Translations under genes and position numbers: made by a program | NCBI GenBank assembly: GCA_018398765.1 | Contig: JAHBMJ010000624.1 | Location: forward strand, 33,089 to 43,559 | Direction of reading: 5' to 3' | DNA from: Chromera velia | Lineage: Eukaryota > Sar > Chromeraceae | DNA length: 10,471 bases | Shown: in pieces, positions 1 to 8,778 of the stretch | Layout: the number at the start of each line of letters is the position of its first letter | How positions within the stretch are numbered: position 1 is the stretch's first letter | Notes under the pieces: generated by a model | The model's database searches: none | Told to the model about the DNA's origin: nothing | The model's input: only the letters and a program-made list of their open reading frames with translations

Positions 1-23
1 GGCAAAAGCTCAGCCTGGCATTA

Positions 24-306
24 TGGACATGCCAGGCCGGGTAGGGGGCAGTTCCAGGCCGAGAGCGTCATACATATAGAGAAGAGGCCCGGAACGATGT
101 AATGGACGCTAGCTAGAGTGAACAAGGATGTATGAGGCCCTAAAAAGTGGACTGCCTTACGTCCTAGAGGGTACCGGTGGCGGCTGTACCGCTCTTTCTG
201 CCTCATCTCTTCTTTTTTTTTGCATCAACCATACCACAAGGCCCCCTCTGACCCCGTCTCCCCTTAAGGTACATTTCAGGGCTGAAGTGTACCTTAAAGG
301 GGGGGG
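24..306 (+). repeat. Left inverted arm
   Basis: Pairs with 961-1238 in inverted orientation. It starts beside a small palindrome (GCCTGGCA at 14-21 against TGCCAGGC at 30-37) and ends in the hairpin at 260-302. Two short ORFs cross it, but both are embedded in the inverted repeat and match no known family. Confidence 0.75.
260..302. repeat. Hairpin at inner end of left arm
   Basis: CCCCTTAAGGTACATTTCAG at 260-279 pairs with 282-302 across a two-base loop, with one G-T pair and one bulged A. The same hairpin sits in the right arm at 964-1008, so each arm is itself capped by a near-perfect palindrome. Confidence 0.8.
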
Positions 307-372
307 TCCAAAAATTTTTTTTCGCGCCAGCAACTTTTTTTTTTGTACCACGAAAAAAATTTTTTGGACCCC
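303..372. repeat. A/T-rich hairpin present only on the left side
   Basis: A 22-base stem (303-324 against 351-372) starts GGGGTCC and runs into A and T tracts. The loop is about 26 bases and there is one mismatch. It directly abuts the 260-302 hairpin. The right arm has no counterpart: there, the sequence beside the hairpin goes straight to a stretch resembling 375-405 inverted. It may be an insertion into the left arm or a deletion from the right. Confidence 0.75.
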
Positions 373-393
373 TCCCTAGGGCCTGGCACTTAT

Positions 394-930
394 ATTGGGT
401 TACAGGTTTTAACATCCCCTATATACATAAGGGTATACCCCCCTGTAATGTTACTCTTACTTCAAAAGTGGTCCCAATCGATCAATCTCATCAGGTTACG
501 TCTAAAAATATTGAAAACATCTTCTGTTGATTGAGGTTACATGAGAAACTGATGAAAAACGATGTGTCCTTTTCATTTTGTAGCCAAACCCATTGTAACC
601 TTATAAGCTGTAACCTAAAATGACCCTCTTCAAAAGTGATGTAACCTTCGTCTACATGCATTTTAAAGTGTTTTTGAAGTGATTTGAAAAGTTTTTGAAA
701 GTTGACTTTTTGGTTGGTTACGGACCTCAAGACCGCCTGTAACCTTGTAACCTGTAACCTTGCAAAGGGATATATATAATAAGAGGTGTAACCTCATATA
801 ACCACATAAACTATACAGTAAAAGTGATTGATTTCAAAGTAACTCAACATGCCGGACCTCCAGCTTGTGTGAAAAGCTCATCCAAATGTTTTTTAGTTTA
901 TTTTTTATGTCATTTTTGCACTTGTAACCC
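394..930. repeat. Core dense in GGTTAC / GTAACC motifs
   Basis: GGTTAC occurs at 398, 494, 535 and 716. GTAACC occurs at 595, 610, 641, 739, 747, 754, 788 and 924. That is 12 copies in about 540 bases, where random sequence would give well under one. Copies at 739, 747 and 754 are nearly back to back. The forward form dominates the left half and the reverse form the right half. CTTCAAAAGTG also recurs at 460 and 628. No protein-coding frame is credible here. The motif could be a transposase-binding or transcription-factor site, or the relic of a short tandem repeat. Confidence 0.7.
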
Positions 931-960
931 TATATGAGCCCAAGAGTACCCCCCTCTAGA

Positions 961-1238
961 CCCCCCCTTTAAGGTACACTTCAGCCCTGAAATGTACCTT
1001 AAGGGGGGATGAGGTCAGAGGGGCCTTTATGGTACGGTTGATGCAAAAAAAAAGAAGAGATAAGGCAGAAGGAGCAGTACAGCCGCCACCGGTACCCTTT
1101 AGAACGCAAGGCAGTCCACTTTATAGGGCTTTTTACCTCCCCGTTCGTTCTAGCCAGCGTCCGTTGCGTCGTTCCGGGCCTCTTCTCCATGTGTATGACG
1201 CCTTCAGCCCGGGGCCCGCCCCCTATTCGGCACGACCC
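961..1238 (-). repeat. Right inverted arm
   Basis: Reverse complement of the left arm. The match begins at the hairpin 964-1008 and fades past about 1215, where the sequence becomes C-rich. The arm keeps the A9 run (about 1046-1054) that matches the T9 run in the left arm. Confidence 0.75.
964..1008. repeat. Hairpin at inner end of right arm
   Basis: The stem pairs CCCCTTTAAGGTACACTTCAG with CTGAAATGTACCTTAAGGGG across two bases. It is the inverted twin of 260-302 and differs by a few substitutions. Confidence 0.8.
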
Positions 1239-1239
1239 A

Positions 1240-1680
1240 TCCCGGCCGGCCCCACCCGGACCCCCTCTGAGTGCACATGCCCCTCCCCCCCGGGACCAAC
1301 ACCCTTTCACAAGCATGGAGCTCCGTCTCTCTTGTCCACATAACTTCCTGCTACTCCCTCTACAGCCTTTCTGGGTCTGATAACCGCTTTGTAACGCCCG
1401 GTCCGGACTTTGGGCCAGACCCCGGCCCGGCTTGTCCTGGTCCAGCCATGGTGATGGCCAGCTCCGGCCCAACACGAACCCGGACTGTCCTCTCTACCCG
1501 TCGATCCCCCAGCAGTACGTGGAGCTTCCTCTCTATCCCTTCTGGCGCCCGGCCGTCCTTTCTCTCTATTGCTTTCCGTACATGCCTCTCTCACACCTCG
1601 CCCCAAGCCATCATATATCCCCTGGTGGCACTGCCGTGCAACCCCACCCTGCACCTCACCCCTCCAAGCCCCTAGAGCGA
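1240..1680. other. C-rich interval with no supported gene
   Basis: The plus strand is strongly C-rich and G-poor in runs such as 1281-1292. Overlapping ORFs exist on both strands (longest about 158 codons, minus strand, running into the inverted arm), but they are rich in Pro, Arg, Gly and Ser, as expected from biased composition, and match no family I recognise. The interval separates the foldback element from the tandem array and may be a further part of either. Confidence 0.4.
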
Positions 1681-2610
1681 CTGACCAAAGAAACAAAAGA
1701 GGCAGCCAACTGAGCTCCAGCTTCCCAACGCATATACGAGGAAGCCTTAAAGCCTGTATCCAGACAGACAGTGTGAATAGAATGAGGGCAAGAAAGAAAA
1801 AGAGGAGTGGGCATCTCTCTGACAGAACGTAACCGCTTGCCTAGCGTAACACAAAGAGACATTTACGGCCAGACTCACCAAAAATCTTAGCACAAAGAGC
1901 TCCAGCTTCCCAACACATACACGAGGAAGCCTTAAAGCCTGCATCCAGACAGACAATATGAATAGAATGAGGGCAAGAAAGAAAAAGAGGAGTGAGCATC
2001 TCTCTGACAGAACGTAACCGCTTGCCCAGCATGATACAAAGAGACGCTTGCGGCCAGACTCACCAAAAATCCCAGCACAAAGAGCTCCAGCTCCCCAACG
2101 CACATACGAGGAAGCCTTAAAACCTGCATCCAGACAGACAGTGTGAATAGAATGAGGGCAAGAAAGAAAAAGAAGGATGGGCATCTCTTTGACAGAACGC
2201 AACCTCTTACCGCCCTTGCACACAGATACTCACAATCGTAAACTGACCAGAGAGACGACACAAAAGCAACTTTCCTTCCATATGAAGGGCACGAGGGAGC
2301 ACCAAACCCTGCATCCACGCAGCCAGAATAAAGAGAAGGATGGGTGAATAGAGGAACCCACGTGGATCATTCCCTGACATGAGTTGACCGACTGAAGCCG
2401 CGTTGTACCAAGAGACGCCCAACCCCCAACTGACCAAAGAGACGAGATGAACACAACTCCTTCTGCATACCAGAGGGAAGCGAGAGCTCCAAACTCCTGC
2501 ATCCATACCGTATGAAGAGGAAGGAAAAAGGGTAAACAGATGCATCAACGCAGGTCTTTCTGACGTAACAATTAAAACCCCTTGCCCATACAAAGTGTTG
2601 TTTAAAAGGA
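1680..2610. repeat. Tandem array of about 185 bp units
   Basis: Equivalent points fall at 1680, 1873, 2058, 2242 and 2429, giving spacings of 193, 185, 184 and 187. The middle units (about 1686-2240) are close copies that share blocks such as GAGCTCCAGCT and CAGACAGACA. The two units at 2242-2610 are much more diverged but keep the same order of blocks. The unit length is not a multiple of three, so any single long minus-strand ORF crossing the array reads the same DNA in changing frames and is not a normal repeat protein. The array probably grew by unequal exchange, with the older copies at the right. Confidence 0.9.
1686..2496 (-). other. Five exon-like segments with GT...AG borders, one per array unit
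   Basis: On the minus strand each unit contains a pyrimidine tract, an acceptor ending in CAG, a short open segment and a donor. The segments are 2496-2435 (62 nt), 2308-2248 (61), 2123-2064 (60), 1938-1879 (60) and 1753-1686 (68). Donors are GTCAGT in the outer units and consensus GTGAGT at 2063 and 1878. The intervening stretches of 126, 124, 125 and 125 nt all begin GT and end AG. Joined in order, the five segments stay open for 103 codons. The two 60-nt copies encode a repeat with the core LRLPRVCVGKLELFVL. Against a real protein: the segments are open in two phases, and the first two do not use the same register as the later ones. Splicing is inferred, not shown. Confidence 0.35.
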
Positions 2611-2783
2611 GACGGCAAAGCTCAGCCCACCTCAAAAGTGTAGCCATACTACAGCACCAGCGCACGGTCCCCAGCGGCAGGCCCACAACAAGTGCACTTT
2701 ACAGAAAATTTGTATAGTAACGTGGAGCTATAACTGAAGGGAATGAAGCGGGATCTTTTAATTTCTTCCTTGCTCTCTGACAG

Positions 2784-3095
2784 ATGCCTCGGCCTGCAAA
2801 AGCATATAATCGAATTTCTACCGTACAGCCGAATATTCGGATTGAGATGCGTGCGTCAGTCAAGCGTGGCAGCCTACGCGGGCTGGTTGGGGCAGGCCGT
2901 GGCACAGACGCACGTACGTACGGCGCGGCACTGCATGCCACGCGCGGCATGCACGTAGACCCGCCAGCCCGGCCTGCCACTGTGCTACAACACTTCCAAC
3001 CTTCACTTTCATACACTCCGAGCTCTAATTTAAAACCTTTAAAAACAACAAAAGAATCGCTAAAGATATACTTAAACGATGTTGAATATGTTTAA
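2784..3095 (+). CDS. Hypothetical small ORF after an acceptor-like site
   Basis: 103 codons starting MPRPAKAYNRI, with a basic, Gly/Arg-rich middle. The ATG follows directly on a pyrimidine-rich run ending in CTGACAG (2753-2783), which resembles a 3' splice site, so this could be a terminal exon rather than a gene start. The middle overlaps a GC-rich island with palindromes and the end runs into AT-rich sequence. I recognise no domain, and a 105-codon ORF on the opposite strand overlaps it. Coding status is doubtful. Confidence 0.15.
   Translation: MPRPAKAYNRISTVQPNIRIEMRASVKRGSLRGLVGAGRGTDARTYGAALHATRGMHVDPPARPATVLQHFQPSLSYTPSSNLKPLKTTKESLKIYLNDVEYV
2932..2953. repeat. GC-rich perfect hairpin
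   Basis: TGCATGCC (2932-2939) and GGCATGCA (2946-2953) pair perfectly around ACGCGC, inside a local GC-rich island (about 2860-2980) in otherwise AT-leaning sequence. Confidence 0.6.
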
Positions 3096-3107
3096 ACTAG
3101 TTTAAAC
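3090..3107. repeat. Perfect 18-bp palindrome
   Basis: GTTTAAACTAGTTTAAAC reads the same on both strands. It lies in an AT-rich stretch (3021-3130) with several TTTAAA-type words. Function unknown. Confidence 0.7.
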
Positions 3108-3183
3108 TGTTTGTATATTTAAAAAAATTTTGGAGTCGGAATTAGTGTTAGAGTCGGTCTGGTCCCGTTTTCACATTCAGTGT

Positions 3184-3278
3184 GTCTCTTTGTCTCTCTC
3201 TCTCTCTCTCTCTCTGTCTCTGTCTCTGTCTCTGTCTCTGTTTCTGTCTCTGTCTCTGTCTTTGTCTCTATCTATCTG

Positions 3279-3309
<31 letters not shown>

Positions 3310-3315
3310 TTCTCA
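3184..3315 (+). repeat. CT / CTCTGT microsatellite
   Basis: About 130 bases of imperfect TCTC runs, interspersed with a TCTCTG hexamer subarray in the middle and a few TCTT or TATC variants. The Ser-Leu repeat ORF that crosses it is a translation artefact. The tract ends in TTTCTCAG, which could act as a pyrimidine tract and acceptor. Confidence 0.95.
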
Positions 3316-3411
3316 GTGTGCTTCGTAGTACAATGCTAAATAGCAAAAGCTTTTGAAAAGTTTTTCTATTCAGCGTACTTTTCTTGTTATTTCTCATAGT
3401 TACCGCAGCTC

Positions 3412-3466
3412 GGGGGGGGGTACTGGAAGTGGTGCAAAGGGTAGGGGGGTAGGGAGAGGAAAAGGG
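3412..3466 (+). other. G-rich tract with quadruplex potential
   Basis: Runs of G lie at 3412-3420 (nine), 3439-3441, 3444-3449 (six), 3452-3454 and 3464-3466. The last four are separated by loops of 2, 2 and 9 bases. A short ORF across it (3353-3544, Gly/Lys/Arg-rich with KKRKRK) is low-complexity and not supported as a gene. Confidence 0.45.
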
Positions 3467-3544
3467 AACCAAAGTAAGAATGAGCCGAAAAAAAGAAAAC
3501 GTAAGGGAGAAGAGGTGATTCAAGACTTAAATGATCGAGGATAA

Positions 3545-4008
3545 AGAAATTAAGTTTGATTGATTATAATTCATGCATGAAAAGTTGGGAACAAAAATAT
3601 TTTAATAATAAATTTGATCTGAATGGTCAGATTTAGTGTCAGACAAGCTATTAAACTAATGTCAAATACTTTAAAATCTTTACTGTGTGAAGTTGAGCAG
3701 GCGTGCTTGCGATTGGGAAACGGCACGCGCCGGGACCGACATGCCCTGGCCGGGCCCGGGATGCACAGCTCACACGGATCCATGTTGCAGAGTCGAATCA
3801 ATTGCATCCGATTGATCATTTAAGATTGACTGACCTTTACACAGAAGTCGGAATCAGCTGATCATTCCGACTTCCTTGACTGACAGACTTTCCTATGAAG
3901 TAGATGTCCCTTCCCTGATCGTAGCCTAAGCCTCCTATATTCTACATTTGCTGCTCCCAGGCGCACACGGTCCATCGGATTTCCTTTTCTCTTCCGTCAA
4001 TTCCAGAA
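3545..4008. other. Leader or flank before gag, no LTR recognised
   Basis: This stretch should contain the 5' LTR and primer-binding site if the copia element were complete. I see no TG...CA-bounded block that recurs downstream of 8778 and no clear tRNA-complementary site. It is AT-rich to about 3690, holds a GC-rich island at about 3718-3765, and then the hairpin at 3844-3874. The last 60 bases before the gag ATG are pyrimidine-rich. Either the 5' end is truncated or the LTR has diverged. Confidence 0.4.
3826..3884. repeat. Hairpin bracketed by a 9-bp direct repeat
   Basis: GAAGTCGGAAT (3844-3854) pairs perfectly with ATTCCGACTTC (3864-3874), and the centre contains the 10-bp palindrome ATCAGCTGAT (3853-3862). 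TTGACTGAC occurs on both sides, at 3826-3834 and 3876-3884. Confidence 0.75.
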
Positions 4009-5066
4009 ATGTTGCCTTCTTCGGCTTCTGCGTTGTCTGGTCTTGGTCGCTTCGACCATACTCCAAAGGAGCCAAAGTATATCATCTCTAAGGTTGAGTG
4101 GGTGACTGCTATCCAGAACAGGGCTGAAATGAAGACATGGGCCATTGCCTTTGGCCGGAACGCCAAACTCCACCTGTCAGAGAAGGCGATTCCAGACAAG
4201 GAAACGAGGATTGCAGCTTGGTCTGCAGCTCTCCACACAGGAGCTTCGAAAGGAAAGTTCTATAAGATGAACCACGATTTGGATAAGCTGAAACACAAGG
4301 GCTTCGAAGGACCGGAACTCTTTGAAAAAATAAAGAGTGAGTATGAAAAGGAGCAAGCAATTGAGACGCAGGAGGAGAAGGAAAAGTTTCGCGCCCTTGA
4401 GAGACGGGAAGATGAGGAGCTGATCGATGTTTTTGACCGGATCGATGGGCAGATCCTCTCCTGCGAGAAGGCTGGCTACGTTTCCCCCGAACCTGAGAAG
4501 AAGGAGGTCCTTGAGAACCTCATAACCGACGATGAGTTCGAACTTTCAAGGAGTCGTCACCGCCGCTGCCTTTGCCCAGATCGTAATCTCTGCAATTGAG
4601 CAGAAGGCGGCAGAGGCGGAGGGCAAACCCGTCTCCCCCAAGGATGAGGATTCCAAGTTTGACTACGATAACCTCTCCTATGCCCTTCTGCGAAAGATTG
4701 CCCGCAATGTTGGGTTGATGCAGAAGCTCCGTGCCATCAGACGGAGGAAAGTGAGAGGCAGGGGGAGAGGGAGACAGCCTCGCGAGGACAGGGAGGTCGC
4801 CAACTCTACTCAAGACCGCAAGCCCCAGCAGTTCCACAGCAGAAGCCAGTCTAGACAGCCTGAGTTCCGCAGCGAGTCCAGCAGCGGGAAGGCCCCCAGG
4901 TGCAAGGACTGTGGGTACACGGTGACTCTCCTGCACAGAGGCAAGGACAACAAGTGCCCCGCTGTCGGCGCCACGTACAAGGAGTGTGGAGAGAAGGATC
5001 ACTGACAAGAAGAAGGATGGGAAGAAGGGGGGCAAGGGGGGCAAGGGGCAGAAGAAGGGTTTCTGA
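4009..5066 (+). pseudogene. copia gag (capsid and nucleocapsid), frameshifted
   Basis: Gag would form the cytoplasmic virus-like particle and bind the element RNA. Frame 1 from the ATG at 4009 encodes a helical, charged capsid-like region ending around LITDDEFEL. The reading then moves to frame 2 at about 4540 (at CTTT) and continues as QGVVTAAAFAQIV. A basic Arg-rich stretch follows (RGRGRGRQPR, about 4755-4785). A zinc-knuckle-like segment at about 4955-5002 keeps CPAVGA and KECGEKDH, but where a further cysteine is usual it has Tyr (TAC, 4976-4978), and a TGA follows at 5003. Frame 3 beyond that gives a Lys/Gly-rich tail ending at TGA 5064-5066. The frame changes and lost cysteine make it non-functional. 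The start is the first ATG of the conserved frame. Confidence 0.88.
5057..5063 (+). promoter_or_regulatory. Candidate -1 frameshift heptamer at the gag/pol junction
   Basis: GGGTTTC fits the X XXY YYZ slippery pattern in frame 3 (AAG GGT TTC) and abuts the TGA at 5064-5066. A -1 slip there enters exactly frame 2, the pol frame. The alternative is simpler: frame 2 already runs from the zinc knuckle into pol, interrupted only by TGA 5003-5005. I did not find a convincing downstream stem by eye. Confidence 0.25.
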
Positions 5067-6802
5067 CCGTGTCGGACCGCTCGGATGGAGACGCCACCAG
5101 AGCTGGGGGGGCGAGTGTTCCTTCAGTGTCGGTGCAGTCCGGAGGGAGTCAACGGGAGAAAGCAGGAGCGGCAGCTATTCGCAACTGGGATCTTCCGCGT
5201 GTCAGCCCTCATGTTGATTCAATGTGCACTTTGTCTCTTTTCTCTTCTGACATGGATGAATATGCAGTGAGGGAATGGAAAGAAAAGAAAGTGTATGACA
5301 TTGCACGGTCAGATGCAACGCTTGAGACAGAGCTGATGAAAGAGTATCGTCTCCCTGCCTTTGATGTTGAAAGAGGTGAATGGAGGAATACACGTGAAGT
5401 TCCCGCTTTTTCCCCTGATGTCGTTCACTCTCCCTTGTCTTCCCACGTCAAGAAAGTGAGTTTGGAAGAAGGCAGTGGTATTGTATATCTGACTGACGAG
5501 AACGGAGAAAAGTTTTCTGCGCTTGTTGAATCCTTTGGGGGGTTGCCAGTCCTCGTTATGAAGGAAGGGCAGGAAGAAATGTCTCGTGTCTGGGAGTCTG
5601 CTCATCCGGCAAAAGCAAAGCGGAAGGCACCCCGCCGAGTCCGTTTTGCTGAGCCACTGGTGACAGAAACTTTCCTCTTTGAAAAGGAGAATGGAAACAA
5701 AAAGATAAAAAAGCCCAAAAGGGCGAAAAAAGAGGAGAGAGGCAAAAGGCTTAGACAGTCCGAGAACGGAAAAGAGAATGAAAACGCAGATAGTGATGCA
5801 GATAGGAAGGAGAAAGAAGGACAGAAGGTTTCTTTTCCAGAGAAAGCAGAGGAAAGGAAGCGTCTTTTGCGTCTCTTGCATCACCGGTATTCCCATGCGA
5901 GTGGGAAGCGTCTCTTTTCTACCTTGATTGAGAAAGGAATGGATGTCTCTTTATATGAGTGCGATAATGTGCATGATGAATGTCCTGCATGTGTCTTCGT
6001 AAATGCTTGTGCGTGGAAGGTGCCTCGCTCTTCTTCTGATCGTGTCTCTGCCTCTCAGTCTTTTAATGACGTTGTCTTCTATGATTTATTCAAATCGAGG
6101 TGCAGGGGGATAGGGGGATTTGTTTGAGTGTCTGTTCTTGTTGATGGAGCGACAAGAAAGATCGACTTGCTGCCACTGAAACATAAGTGGCAGACGGTCA
6201 CGCATCTCATTGCGTGGACGCGGAAGTACGAGAAGTTGGGGAAAGGAAAGCCGAAAGTCGTGTGCTCTGACAATGGAGGTGAATTTACTGCCCACTCGTA
6301 TGAACGGTTTTGCAGGCAGAAAGGCATCCATCATAAGTTTAGGGCACCTTACACTCTCGAATTCTAAGGTCGAGTGGAGAGGGTGAACGCTTCAGTGAAG
6401 GCCCTCATTCGGAAATTCTTTCTGTCTCTCCGTCTTCCATCCCTTCTTTGGCCTTTCTTCCTGCAGGGTGTTGCACAGCAGTTGAACGCGACTGTGCATT
6501 CAGCGACAGGTCTTTCCCCAGATGTTGCTATATTTAGAAAGGGCTCTGCAGGGGTGTCTCCGGTGACTGTCGGGGACCAAGTGCGCTTTGTTGATAGGGC
6601 GCCAGGGCATGTGCAGGGATGGGAGCCAAGGGGGGAGGTTGGGTTTTTTGGGGGTGTTCTCTCGACGAAGGTTGTTTCTGTTGTGTGCAACCGCAAGGGT
6701 AGATGGGTGGGGGTGCGACTCCATCCGTCTCAGGTCCGTCTCCATCGGTGGGTGGGGGAAGAAGGAGCCAATTGCCTTCCCCGTCAGCAGCAGCAGTCCC
6801 AC
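5067..6802 (+). pseudogene. copia integrase with upstream protease-position region, two in-frame stops
   Basis: Integrase would insert the cDNA into the nuclear genome. The N-terminal part (5067-5870) sits where the aspartic protease is expected, but no DSG or DTG is visible; VDSMCT at about 5213-5230 may be its remnant. A Lys/Glu-rich stretch follows. The HHCC zinc-binding domain runs from LHHRYSH (about 5875) to CPAC (5981-5992). The catalytic core has Asp in FYDLF (6083-6085), Asp in SDNGGEF (6269-6271) and Glu in GRVERVN (6377-6379). The last two are separated by exactly 35 positions, so all three catalytic residues survive. TGA at 6125-6127 and TAA at 6365-6367 interrupt the frame, the second three codons before the catalytic Glu. 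The C-terminal part (GDQVRFVD onward) resembles the integrase DNA-binding tail. Confidence 0.92.
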
Positions 6803-7497
6803 CGTTCAGATGAAGAGGAGACAGACGTCCCCAGTTCCGATGACGATGATGATGGGTCCGATTTTGATATGGAGCTCCCTGTTCGACGCACTACGGTGCA
6901 AAGACGGGGGGTGCCTGTGTCCATGGAGTCCTTTGACAAGGATGGAGACGTTTCTGGGGGTGGAGCTGAGCCAGCAGCGCCCTTGAATGAAGGAGACGGT
7001 TCAGGCCTGCCAGTGGAGTCGTCAAAACGAAAGAAGGGGGTGATAGCACGAAGAGCAGGGGGTACCTGGTTTCCCGCACAAGTGATGAAGGAGGAAAAGA
7101 GGCGCATTAACGTGGCTGTTCTTCAACAAAGCCCCCGAACAGGACAGTGGAAGCCGTCTCGTTTAGAAGAGATCGATGACTGCAAGGGTGATGAAGTGGC
7201 TGCCCATTTCCAGTTTGGGGAGGGAATGTAGATCCCTGCCGAGGCGCTCGCACGCGTTCGTGGCGGGGGAGAAGGAGCGAGTGGAGATTTCCCGGGGGGA
7301 AGAGCGTCTGACTCAGCTGCCTGGGACCCTTCCGTGGAAGCAGAAGAAAACGCCATTCAGTATCCCGACATTCTGGACTCTGATTCTGTGCACAGCAACG
7401 ATGACAATTCGCTCTTCAGAGTGAATGCCCTTGCTCCAGATGCTTCCACCGGTGGTCAGCTCAGTTCCACCGGTGAGGGGGTATGGGAGGAGCAAGT

Positions 7498-8778
<1,281 letters not shown>

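Larger units (their letters stand above)
1..1240. mobile_element. Foldback-type element with long inverted arms (left end may lie outside the window)
   Basis: The left arm (about 24-306) is the reverse complement of the right arm (about 961-1238), with roughly 85 percent identity by eye and most differences transitions. A perfect 19-base stretch pairs 171-189 with 1077-1095. Between the arms lies a core of about 650 bp that carries no convincing protein. Long inverted arms around a non-coding core are the layout of foldback elements and of large non-autonomous DNA transposons. No transposase is seen and no target-site duplication can be checked, because the left arm reaches the window edge. 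An inverted duplication of an unrelated repeat would look the same. Confidence 0.55.

Noticed and set aside
128-415. Short ORFs on both strands of the left arm
   Set aside because: They cross hairpins and homopolymer runs and are not conserved as frames in the right arm.
999-1475. 158-codon minus-strand ORF
   Set aside because: Half of it lies in the inverted arm and half in C-rich sequence; Arg/Gly/Pro bias, no recognised family.
1747-2318. Long minus-strand ORFs of 128-158 codons through the tandem array
   Set aside because: The unit is about 185 bp, not a multiple of three, so one ORF reads the same DNA in several frames. This is openness from composition, not a repeat protein as such.
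1680-2610. CRISPR array
   Set aside because: Units are contiguous 185 bp repeats without unique spacers, in a eukaryotic context.
3130-3339. ORF with a long Ser-Leu repeat
   Set aside because: Direct translation of the CT microsatellite.
3700-3810. tRNA gene suggested by AGTCGAATC near 3791
   Set aside because: No full T-arm consensus, no matching acceptor stem and no anticodon arm at the right spacing.
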